Shown here: one piece after another, positions 31,465 to 38,282 of the stretch
Layout of the letters: each line of letters starts with the position of its first letter
How positions within the stretch are numbered: position 1 is the stretch's first letter
Source: an uncultured Hyphomicrobiales bacterium
GTDB taxonomy: Bacteria > Pseudomonadota > Alphaproteobacteria > Rhizobiales > Rhizobiaceae
Assembly (NCBI GenBank): GCA_943908365.1
Contig: CALTTH010000044.1
Coordinates: 1 to 42,131, forward strand
DNA: 42,131 bases
Reading direction: 5' to 3'
Program-made: the position numbers and the translations under genes
The notes under the pieces: model-generated
What the model was told of the DNA's origin: nothing
The model's input: only the letters and a program-made list of their open reading frames with translations
The model's database searches: none

Positions 31465-32001
31465 ATGGAGAGCCTGCCCGCTACAGACCAGGCGCCGGCG
31501 CGAACCGATCGAGCGATACTCGCGGGTGGGTGTTTCTGGGGTCTCGAAGATTTGCTGCGCCGCGCGAATGGCGTCGTGTCCACGCGTGTTGGCTATATCG
31601 GCGGCGAGATGCCAGATCCGACTTATGCGCGGCATTATGGCCATGCGGAAGCCGTCGAGGTAACTTTCGACCCGTCGATCCTGACGTACAGAGCGCTTCT
31701 TGAACTGTTCTTCCAGATTCACGACCCAACAACGTATGAACAACAGGGCAGCGATGTAGGCCCGAGCTATCGATCGGCCATTTTTTATACTTCCGCAGCG
31801 CAGATGGACATCGCGTTAGCGACGATCGCCGAGATCGAAGCGTCGGGTCGCTGGCCTGGGCCAGTCGTGTCCGAGATCAACCCGGAAGAATCTTTCTGGG
31901 AGGCTGAGCCCGAGCATCAGAAATATCTCATGCGTGAACCCGGTGGCTATAGCTGCCACTTCGCGCGACCGACCTGGCGATTGGACCGAGCGAAGCGATG
32001 A
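31465..32001 (+). CDS. msrA: Peptide-methionine (S)-S-oxide reductase MsrA, second canonical copy
   Basis: This 178-residue MsrA has the active site GGCFWGLEDLLR (Cys23) and, in order, VSTRVGYIGG, HAEAVEVTFDP, FFQIHDPTT, YRSAIFY and FWEAEPEHQKY. It is clearly related to the copy at 27978 but not a recent duplicate, as many positions differ. The ATG at 31465 has AAGGG seven bases upstream; the longer frame overlaps the OsmC fusion and is not used. It lies 28 bases after the fusion gene and is presumably in the MarR-controlled operon. Confidence 0.95.
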   Translation: MESLPATDQAPARTDRAILAGGCFWGLEDLLRRANGVVSTRVGYIGGEMPDPTYARHYGHAEAVEVTFDPSILTYRALLELFFQIHDPTTYEQQGSDVGPSYRSAIFYTSAAQMDIALATIAEIEASGRWPGPVVSEINPEESFWEAEPEHQKYLMREPGGYSCHFARPTWRLDRAKR

Positions 32002-32077
32002 GCGAGCTTCGACTATCATCGACAACACTGCTGCAAGGGTGCTCGCGCTTTGACGTGCTGGCAGCCGGGTCACCGCC

Positions 32078-32839
32078 ATGATGCCGGAATACGTGATCGC
32101 CGGCTTGTGGGGCCTTTTATCGGGTAGTGGACTGCTGGTGGGGGCGGTGCTGGCGGACGTGCTTTTCGGGCGACTTACTCACCGCATGATCTCCGCAGTT
32201 ATGGGCTTTGGTGGCGGCGTGTTGATTGCCGTTGTCGCTACCGAACTCATCGGCGATCGCGTTTCGGCCGGGATGGGCCCAATTGCGATCTTCGCGCTGC
32301 TCGCCGGAGCTGCGATCTTCAGCGGCACAAACTGGTTTCTGTCTCGCCAAGGCGCGAAGCATCGAAAGCGATGCGGTGAATGCACGGAGCAGGCCGCTGA
32401 ACAGGAGCACCGTGGTAGTGGTGCCGCAATTGCGCTCGGCAGCGTTCTCGACGGAATTCCAGAGGCCCTTGTGATCGGGATGTCGGTGGCTGATGGCGGC
32501 AGAATCAGCCTGGCCGTCGTGGCAGGCTTCTTTCTCGCTAATGTGCCGCAGGGCCTATCGAGCACTTCAGGGATGAAGGTTGCGGGCCGACCTCGAAGCT
32601 ATATCTACGCGGTCTGGGTCGGCATTCCCCTACTCGTTTGCGTTGCCGCCGGTGTAGGAAATCTTCTCCTCGTTTCGGCATCAACTCAGGCGCCAGCCAT
32701 TCTTTCTTTCGCGGCCGGCGCCGTCATAGCGATGCTGGCAGAAGCCATGATACCCGAAGCTTTCGAAAAGGCGCCGCCGTTCATAGGGCTCATCACGGTC
32801 GTGGGATTTCTGGCGGCATATCTCATTGCTCAACACTGA
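32078..32839 (+). CDS. ZIP-family-like divalent metal transporter
   Basis: This 253-residue membrane protein has about eight helices. The ZIP signatures are in the right places: GSVLDGIPEALVIG (about 127-140, helix IV with His replaced by Asp), ANVPQGLSSTSGM (about 159-171, helix V) and AEAMIPEAFE (about 223-232). A short Cys/His/Glu loop (RCGECTEQAAEQEH) follows helix III and could bind metal. ZIP proteins import Zn, Mn or Fe. A GTG/ATG pair at 32078-32083 leaves the start uncertain by one residue. It follows msrA by 76 bases on the same strand, so a manganese or zinc supply role within the stress operon is possible. Confidence 0.8.
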   Translation: MMPEYVIAGLWGLLSGSGLLVGAVLADVLFGRLTHRMISAVMGFGGGVLIAVVATELIGDRVSAGMGPIAIFALLAGAAIFSGTNWFLSRQGAKHRKRCGECTEQAAEQEHRGSGAAIALGSVLDGIPEALVIGMSVADGGRISLAVVAGFFLANVPQGLSSTSGMKVAGRPRSYIYAVWVGIPLLVCVAAGVGNLLLVSASTQAPAILSFAAGAVIAMLAEAMIPEAFEKAPPFIGLITVVGFLAAYLIAQH

Positions 32840-32859
32840 GTGATGCGATTGCGATAGTC

Positions 32860-33399
32860 CTACGCCTCGCCGCTGTTTTCGCGATCTACGCCACGCTCAT
32901 GCAACTCGGCATCGATCGGGCAGTTCGTGCAACCCTCATAGCAACACAAGCGGCAGATACGATAAGAATGCTCAAGATTTTCCAGGCGATTGCGTAAGAC
33001 GCGTTCCGCTATGGCGCCGAGAACTTTCAGTTCGTCTGGGCTTAGGATGGATAACCCCTCTGCGATCACCTCGTCGCGCGAGGAAAGGACTTCGTCGCTC
33101 GCTATCTTGCCCGCCGCAGTGAGATAGAGGGACCGGGTGCGACCATCCGTGAAATGCTCACGGCGTTCGACCAATCCCTCAGCCGCTAACCGATCCACCA
33201 AACGGACTGTCGCTGCATGGGAGAGGCCGACGCCGATAGAGAGCATGCGAATCGAGAGCCCAGGCATGTGCGCAATCAACGCCAGGGCCGATGCTGCGGG
33301 TCCAGCTTCCGGCGCCCGCGATGAACTAGCGCGAACGATGTCGTCGCTGATCATGAGTGCGAACGCCCCAAAGATATTTCGATCGCGAGGTTCATCCAT
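32860..33399 (-). CDS. MarR-family regulator with C-terminal cysteine cluster (marR1)
   Basis: This 179-residue winged-HTH protein has the MarR core (about 40-105) with the recognition helix LSHAATVRLVDRL and the wing HFTDGRTRSLYLT. The C-terminal tail carries five cysteines (Cys149, 152, 153, 157 and 160) in RICRLCCYEGCTNCP, a pattern suited to zinc binding or thiol oxidation. I chose the ATG at 33399 because it matches the start of marR2 (MEPE/MDEP); the longer frame has no homology. A degenerate operator lies 12-28 bases upstream of that ATG. It is convergent with the ZIP gene and divergent, at 438 bases, from GAPDH. Confidence 0.9.
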   Translation of the reverse strand: MDEPRDRNIFGAFALMISDDIVRASSSRAPEAGPAASALALIAHMPGLSIRMLSIGVGLSHAATVRLVDRLAAEGLVERREHFTDGRTRSLYLTAAGKIASDEVLSSRDEVIAEGLSILSPDELKVLGAIAERVLRNRLENLEHSYRICRLCCYEGCTNCPIDAELHERGVDRENSGEA

Positions 33400-33410
33400 T
33401 GCCACATCTA

Positions 33411-33427
33411 TATGTGCGCGAAGCATA
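33411..33427. promoter_or_regulatory. Degenerate MarR-type operator at the marR1 start
   Basis: TATGTGCGCGAAGCATA has the arms TATG-GCGCGA-GCATA of the consensus with one extra base on each side. It overlaps the region just upstream of the marR1 start and would fit autorepression. Confidence 0.4.
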
Positions 33428-33714
33428 GACAGCAAGCCATACCCGTGTGGTGCCGGTCGGCAAGCGAGAGGAGAAAAAGCCGGATTCACAGAGGCTTACG
33501 ACACCCCAGCGATGACACTGGATATCGAAAGTCCGCTATTTAGATCATGGCGGCGTACGGAATGCCGATACCTGGCGGCTATAGATCGGTGTCGCTTGCC
33601 GTGGTTCCGGCTGCCTTGAGGCCGAATCACATCTTTGCAGCGCCACTTCGCGTTGTGGTCCAAAGTCCGCGCCGACATTGCCACGTTGACCCCAAGCACC
33701 CACGCAGATAGGTC

Positions 33715-33729
33715 TATGCGTGACGCATA
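33715..33729. promoter_or_regulatory. MarR-type operator, copy 3 (GAPDH promoter)
   Basis: TATGCG-TGA-CGCATA is a perfect dyad, 109 bases before the GAPDH ATG. Confidence 0.75.
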
Positions 33730-33837
33730 CATAAATGTGTCGGCACGAACATGCTGCCAGAGGCGAGTTCATGCGCCATGCGTCACTGAGTGAATGGCGT
33801 ATGCTCTAGTCAGTAGGGCAAGCCAGGGGAGACAGGC

Positions 33838-34845
33838 ATGACGGTTAAGGTCGCAATCAATGGTTTCGGTCGGATCGGGCGACTAGCCTTACGGTCGATC
33901 GTCGAACTACGTCGAGAGGACGTCGAAGTGGTTGCGATCAACGACCTCGGGCCGGTCGCTACCTTGGCACACCTCCTGAGGTACGACTCAGTTCATGGTC
34001 CCTTTCGCGGTTCGATCGACCTCGGCGAAGACTGGATCGACGTCGGGTCCGGTAAAATCAGGGTGTCGTCGGAACACGATCCAGCAAACCTGCCCCATGA
34101 TGAGCTTGGTGTTGACGTGGCGCTCGAATGCACGGGCTTCTTCACATCCAAGGAGAAGGCCGAGTCGCACATTCGTGCGGGAGCAAAACGCGTGCTCATC
34201 TCCGCGCCGAGCGATGGGGCAGACAAGACGATCGTCTTCAAGGTCAATCACGACACGCTGACCGCTGACGACGTCGTCGTATCTAATGGCTCATGCACGA
34301 CCAATGTCCTCGCGCCTGTCGCGAAGGTACTGAACGACCTCTGCGGCATAGAGCGAGGCTATATGACCACGGTTCACGCTTATACCGGTGACCAGCCGAC
34401 GCAGGATACCGTCCACAAGGATCTCTACCGCGCCCGCGCAGCCGCACTCTCAATGATTCCGACTTCCACCGGGGCTGCGAACGCGATTGGCCGCGTGCTG
34501 CCGGAACTAAAAGGTAAGCTTCACGGCTCGTCCATCCGCGTCCCAACGCCGAACGTGTCGGTCATAGATTTGGCTGTTTCGACGTCGCGTGAGGTTTCGA
34601 TAGACGAGGTGAACGACGCCATCCGTCAGACTGCCGCCGGTGCGATGAGTGGGGTGCTCGCCTTCACGACAGAGCCCTTGGTGTCGGTCGATCTGAACCA
34701 TCGGACGGAATCCTCAATCGTGGCACTTCCCCAAACAGATGTTGTCGATGGCAGGATGGTTCGCGTGCTTGCTTGGTACGACAATGAATGGAGCTTTGCG
34801 ACGCGCATGGCGGATACCGCGGTCGCAATGGCGAAGCTCATTTAG
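33838..34845 (+). CDS. gap: Type I glyceraldehyde-3-phosphate dehydrogenase, accessory copy
   Basis: This 335-residue enzyme is a complete type I GAPDH. The NAD site is INGFGRIGRL, with Asp36 (NDLGP) indicating NAD preference. The active site SNGSCTTN holds Cys153, and TTVHAYTGDQ holds His180. The tail WYDNEWSFATRM is standard. A typical rhizobial chromosome already has its own gap gene, so this is likely a second, inducible copy that replaces oxidised enzyme, since the active-site Cys of GAPDH is a major target of oxidants. A perfect MarR-type dyad precedes it, and a small XRE-like gene follows on the same strand. Confidence 0.95.
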   Translation: MTVKVAINGFGRIGRLALRSIVELRREDVEVVAINDLGPVATLAHLLRYDSVHGPFRGSIDLGEDWIDVGSGKIRVSSEHDPANLPHDELGVDVALECTGFFTSKEKAESHIRAGAKRVLISAPSDGADKTIVFKVNHDTLTADDVVVSNGSCTTNVLAPVAKVLNDLCGIERGYMTTVHAYTGDQPTQDTVHKDLYRARAAALSMIPTSTGAANAIGRVLPELKGKLHGSSIRVPTPNVSVIDLAVSTSREVSIDEVNDAIRQTAAGAMSGVLAFTTEPLVSVDLNHRTESSIVALPQTDVVDGRMVRVLAWYDNEWSFATRMADTAVAMAKLI

Positions 34846-34910
34846 CCGATCGAGTGCCCGCAAAGTCGTCACTTTGCGAAAAGGTGGGTTTTCCAAAGAA
34901 GGAAGCATCG

Positions 34911-35213
34911 ATGAGCATGACTGGACCATTGGCGCGCGCAGCGAGAGCCCTGATTCAGTGGCCGCGATCGCACGTCGCCAAGATCGCTGAGTTGGACGAG
35001 GAGACGTTAGCCCGGTTCGAGGCCGGCGGTAGCGTGCTTGCAGCTTCGGAACTGACGCGGTTGCGTGACGCGCTCGAACGGGGCGGCGCCGTCTTCATCG
35101 ATGAGGATCATCGCGCGGGATCAGGCGTGAGGCTTAAGTTCAACGCTAAGGACGTGCGTGCCATTAATCGGATGGAGGGCGAAGGCGGGCCGGTAGGCAC
35201 CGACGATGTCTGA
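34911..35213 (+). CDS. Small XRE-like helix-turn-helix protein
   Basis: This 100-residue protein reads ARAALIQ-like, then AKIAELDEETLARFEAGG (about 22-40), LTRLRDALERGGAVFID and a GSGVRLKF end. This matches the compact XRE/Cro proteins of alphaproteobacteria whose recognition helix ends in FExG. A charged C-terminal tail follows. The ATG at 34911 is used because it gives the normal domain start; the frame runs on upstream into the gap stop region without homology. It lies 65 bases after the GAPDH gene and is probably co-transcribed. Its targets are unknown. Confidence 0.7.
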   Translation: MSMTGPLARAARALIQWPRSHVAKIAELDEETLARFEAGGSVLAASELTRLRDALERGGAVFIDEDHRAGSGVRLKFNAKDVRAINRMEGEGGPVGTDDV

Positions 35214-35405
35214 AACCTCAGATTCTCGCGCCGGAGCTGGGGTATGCGGCGACAGACACTCATTCCTGCCGTGACCACGCCTACATGCACACAACCGTAT
35301 GCTCGACGCACTATCCTTCGAGACGGCAATTAGGGGGATGGGGCAACGCAGGCGTATGACCTAATATGTCGATATTCACGGGTCTCATGATCGGCCCAAG
35401 ACCAT

Positions 35406-36374
35406 CTACACTCTCCCGTGGCCTGATGGACCTTTCTTGAAAAGCCTGTCACGCGCTTCAAATCCAAAAACGATCGTCGTCGTCATCACGAGGTAGGCAA
35501 CTATGCCGCCCGGAGAGAGTGTAGGCACTGCGGCGAGGATCAAAGCGTCGTTGCCACCGGGTATGAGGCCGATACCTATTCCCATCAACGCTCCACCGAC
35601 AATCGATCGCAGAATGCCGGCAACCGTCGGCCGTTGAAAACGCAAACGTCCCTGACGCACGGATGCCGTGATTGCTCCCGCAACAGAGGCAATGACCGCA
35701 ACGAGTGCGACCTCGCCTGTTGGCGTCATTCGAAGAGGAAGGCCGCGTTGGATCAGGTCAGCGAACGTCCAAGCCGGTGACAGGGCGTAGAGAAGTCCAC
35801 CAGCGATACCGAGGCCAATCATTGAGGCGCCAAACGCCCACCCCGGTCTTTTTCGCGATGCACCCTTCGTCGATACGAACATCATCGCCAGCGCGAGTAC
35901 AACCGCAAGGGCGAGAACCATAGCGGCCCCAGGAATGCTTGGGCTCCCGATAACACTTGTCCATGTCACGAGAGAGCCGGGCCGACCATGATCGGCAATC
36001 AAGATCCCGACTGCTAGTCCCACAGGAAGAGCCAGCAGTCGCATTTCGCCATCGCCTAACCGTGCCAACGATCCAAGCAGACAGGCGTCATTGATGAGCG
36101 CCCCAAAGCCGAAGGCGATGGCGCCGATTAGGAGAAAGGCGTTGACGTTCGTCGAGGGTGCCAGGGTCGCGTTCAGCGACCCAGACCAAGCGAGCGGAAT
36201 AGCAACAAGGCCCGCCGCTGCAGACGCCGCAAGAAATCCGACGAACATTCTTGGTCGGCGTCGTTTCTGCAACTCGTGAGCAGCCACGACCAGGCATGTC
36301 CCACCTCGGTTTGCGGAATACCCAAACCAGAATGCCAGCATGCATATGAGAAGGTCGAACGCGATGGATTCCAA
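35406..36374 (-). CDS. YeeE/YedE-family sulfur-compound transporter
   Basis: This 322-residue membrane protein has about nine or ten helices. The family motifs are SANRGGTCLVVA (Cys27) and NDACLLGSLARLGDGE (Cys98), both of which carry the conserved cysteines that relay thiosulfate in YeeE/TsuA. A third conserved Cys (TsuA has three in the relay) is not evident, so the substrate may differ. It follows marR2 by 26 bases on the same strand and is therefore probably in the MarR-controlled unit. Import of reduced sulfur would support glutathione and cysteine synthesis during oxidant stress; this is inference. Confidence 0.85.
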   Translation of the reverse strand: MESIAFDLLICMLAFWFGYSANRGGTCLVVAAHELQKRRRPRMFVGFLAASAAAGLVAIPLAWSGSLNATLAPSTNVNAFLLIGAIAFGFGALINDACLLGSLARLGDGEMRLLALPVGLAVGILIADHGRPGSLVTWTSVIGSPSIPGAAMVLALAVVLALAMMFVSTKGASRKRPGWAFGASMIGLGIAGGLLYALSPAWTFADLIQRGLPLRMTPTGEVALVAVIASVAGAITASVRQGRLRFQRPTVAGILRSIVGGALMGIGIGLIPGGNDALILAAVPTLSPGGIVAYLVMTTTIVFGFEARDRLFKKGPSGHGRV

Positions 36375-36400
36375 AGTATCAAGCCTGATTTAAATTCTGG

Positions 36401-36931
36401 TCAGTCGTTCTTCGAAGGGCGCCGGGGTGGCGAGCGGGCTGGCGTTGCGTTTTCAGTAGGTCGTCGCCTCGGGTCGCCGCCCAGATGCTGGAGGCTTGCG
36501 AGCTCACTTTTGTTCAACCCGCTTTCGAGAAGAAGCCGCTCGGACAACGTGCCTAGGTCGTTCAGGTCGATGGGCGATAGGGGCGAGACCCACGCCGCGA
36601 TCACCTGCTCGTGCGCTCTGAGCAAGGCTTTAGTCATCTGTTCACCGGAATTGGTGAGGTGGATGAAACGCGCCCGTTTGTCGACGGTGTGTCGCCGCCG
36701 TTCGACCAGATGACCGGTTTCAAGCCTGTCGATCAATCGCACGGTCCCAGCATGGGAAAGACGAAGCCGGCTAGCTAGGACGCTGATAGGGACCCCAGGC
36801 TCAACACTAAGAAAGATCATCAGCGCAGCCGCTGGTCCGCTCGGCGAAAGCGAGGCTGAGGCACTCGCGATGCTGTCAGCCACCGCGAGCGCAAGTGCAC
36901 CAAAATGATACTTGGCTGCCTCCGGCTCCAT
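36401..36931 (-). CDS. MarR-family regulator without cysteines (marR2)
   Basis: This 176-residue MarR protein is a paralogue of marR1. The winged-HTH core (about 40-110) has the recognition helix LSHAGTVRLIDRL, matching marR1 at nearly every position, and the wing HTVDKRARFIHLT. In contrast it contains no cysteine and ends in an Arg/Pro-rich tail (about 150-176). The perfect dyad at 36944-36958 starts 13 bases upstream of its ATG, which fits autorepression. It is the first gene of a unit with the YeeE/YedE gene and divergent from lysR2. Confidence 0.92.
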   Translation of the reverse strand: MEPEAAKYHFGALALAVADSIASASASLSPSGPAAALMIFLSVEPGVPISVLASRLRLSHAGTVRLIDRLETGHLVERRRHTVDKRARFIHLTNSGEQMTKALLRAHEQVIAAWVSPLSPIDLNDLGTLSERLLLESGLNKSELASLQHLGGDPRRRPTENATPARSPPRRPSKND

Positions 36932-36943
36932 CCATCAACGATA

Positions 36944-36958
36944 TATGCGTGACGCATA
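36944..36958. promoter_or_regulatory. MarR-type operator, copy 4 (marR2/lysR2 promoter)
   Basis: TATGCG-TGA-CGCATA is a perfect dyad with the same sequence as copy 3. It overlaps the start-proximal region of marR2. Confidence 0.8.
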
Positions 36959-36977
36959 GACATCAAGTGGCTGGAGA

Positions 36978-36996
36978 TGTATGACTGCCGCATACA
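36978..36996. promoter_or_regulatory. Weaker MarR-type operator (lysR2 side)
   Basis: TGTATG-N7-CATACA is a perfect 6-bp dyad; its inner 15 bases match the operator consensus at 12 positions. It lies 34 bases from copy 4, on the lysR2 side. Confidence 0.55.
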
Positions 36997-37143
36997 TTTC
37001 TGGGATTCGGAGATGGTCATGCTCATCGAAGGACTCGGCTCACATTCCTCGTCTGAGATCGAAAGAGACGCGCCGTCCGCTGGCGGATCAGAATTTGGCG
37101 CGCTGCTCGTGCGCTCAAATGGCGGCAGTCACGGAGGGGCGTC

Positions 37144-38046
37144 ATGCCTGATCTGACGCTTGATCTGCGATACCTCAAATACGCGATCCAGGTCGCCGAG
37201 GCAGGTAGCTTTCGCCGGGCGGCCGACCGCATTGCGATCTCCCAATCTACCGTCAGCCGTCGCGTGCAGATGCTAGAGCGTCAGCTTGGCGTTTCGCTGT
37301 TCGAGCGCACAAGAACAGGTGCCGCGCTAACGCCCGAAGGAGCACGCTTTCTTCAGCACGCGGCGGCAGGAGCGCGATACCTTCGCGAGGCTGCGACAGA
37401 GATCCGGTCTACCCGAAACCTCAAGACCGGGCTTATCAGATTCGGCATGCTCGAAGCATTTCCAGCGGGCCCAATCATCGACCTTCTCGCGGACTTCCGA
37501 CATCAATATCCGACTATCGAGGTGAAGCTCGAGGAAGGCACTTCAGAAGAGAATACAGCGCGGGTGCGGCGTGGATTACTGGACGCCGCAATTTGCCTTC
37601 GCACGAACAGCAACCGCCAGTTTAAAATTCGGCGCTTCTGCGATCCCACTTTGTTCGTGGCATTGTCCCAGCGTCACCAGTTGGCGTCGCGAATGCAATT
37701 GGCTTGGGAAGACATCTGCGAGGAGGTATTTCTCGTTCGTTCCGACGGTGCCGGACGTGAACTCTCCGACTTGCTCAAGCGCATGGTAGGAGCCGTGGAA
37801 GGAGAGGTTCAACTATCCATTCAACAGGTCAGCCGGGAGACACTCCTCACCATGGTCGAACAGGGCTTCGGTTTAACCATCACGACGTTGGTTAGCCGCA
37901 CTGATATCGCGTTGGTTCCGCTTTCATCGGTCCGAGCGCCCACGGCTGCTACGATTTCATGTTGCGACAACGACAATCCCGCCCTGCCACTGCTGCTGAA
38001 ATGTCTCGACACCCTTTCAGGGCTGAAGGGGAGAAGTGTGGGCTAA
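37144..38046 (+). CDS. LysR-family transcriptional regulator (island lysR2)
   Basis: This 300-residue protein has an N-terminal HTH (LRYLKYAIQVAEAGSFRRAADRIAISQSTVSRRVQ begins at about residue 8) and a full effector-binding domain (about 95-295) with LDAAICLRT and MVEQGFGLTIT motifs. The tail contains a CCDND pair of cysteines. Its stop overlaps the stop of DUF2274 by three bases on the opposite strand, the arrangement I associate with the end of the trb module in Tn4371-like ICEs. It is therefore more probably ICE backbone than cargo. Its promoter region carries a perfect MarR-type dyad. It is one of two candidates for binding the TATAGTTTC sites. Confidence 0.9.
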   Translation: MPDLTLDLRYLKYAIQVAEAGSFRRAADRIAISQSTVSRRVQMLERQLGVSLFERTRTGAALTPEGARFLQHAAAGARYLREAATEIRSTRNLKTGLIRFGMLEAFPAGPIIDLLADFRHQYPTIEVKLEEGTSEENTARVRRGLLDAAICLRTNSNRQFKIRRFCDPTLFVALSQRHQLASRMQLAWEDICEEVFLVRSDGAGRELSDLLKRMVGAVEGEVQLSIQQVSRETLLTMVEQGFGLTITTLVSRTDIALVPLSSVRAPTAATISCCDNDNPALPLLLKCLDTLSGLKGRSVG

Positions 38047-38282
38047 TCGTCGGTTTCTTGCGTCGTAGCTCGCCTAGCTTTTGCAAAACCGCGATCGGTT
38101 GCGATGAACCTCTCCAGCATCGGCACGATCAATCGCATTGGGTCAGCAATCACCTCGCCCTGTTCCCGGCCTAGCGCTTCGGCATATGCCCGCAAATCCC
38201 GGTGGAGAGCTGCGGGCATTTCTACCGTGACCTTGATCGGCTTGTCGTCGACGATCGGACCCAACTTAAGCTTCGCCATCAT
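38043..38282 (-). CDS. DUF2274-family protein following trbI
   Basis: This 78-79-residue protein has MAKLKLGPIVDDKPIKVTVEMPAALHRDLRAYAEALGRE at its start, matching small DUF2274 proteins encoded next to trbI in conjugative elements. A ribbon-helix-helix-like core (about 14-45) suggests DNA binding. The ATG at 38282 or 38279 overlaps the trbI stop, so translation is coupled. The gene order trbI-DUF2274 is a good marker for the Tn4371-like trb module. Confidence 0.82.
   Translation of the reverse strand: MMAKLKLGPIVDDKPIKVTVEMPAALHRDLRAYAEALGREQGEVIADPMRLIVPMLERFIATDRGFAKARRATTQETDD

Larger units (their letters stand above)
33400..33837. promoter_or_regulatory. 438-bp intergenic region between marR1 and GAPDH
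   Basis: No supported gene is present. It holds the degenerate marR1 operator (33411-33427) and the perfect dyad at 33715-33729, plus two half-sites (ATGCG at about 33771-33782) close to the GAPDH start. The middle part (33480-33700) shows nothing recognisable. Confidence 0.4.

Noticed and set aside
35298..35312. Further MarR-type operator copy
   Set aside because: It matches the consensus at 12 of 15 positions but lies between the 3' ends of two genes, not in a promoter, and the right arm is broken.
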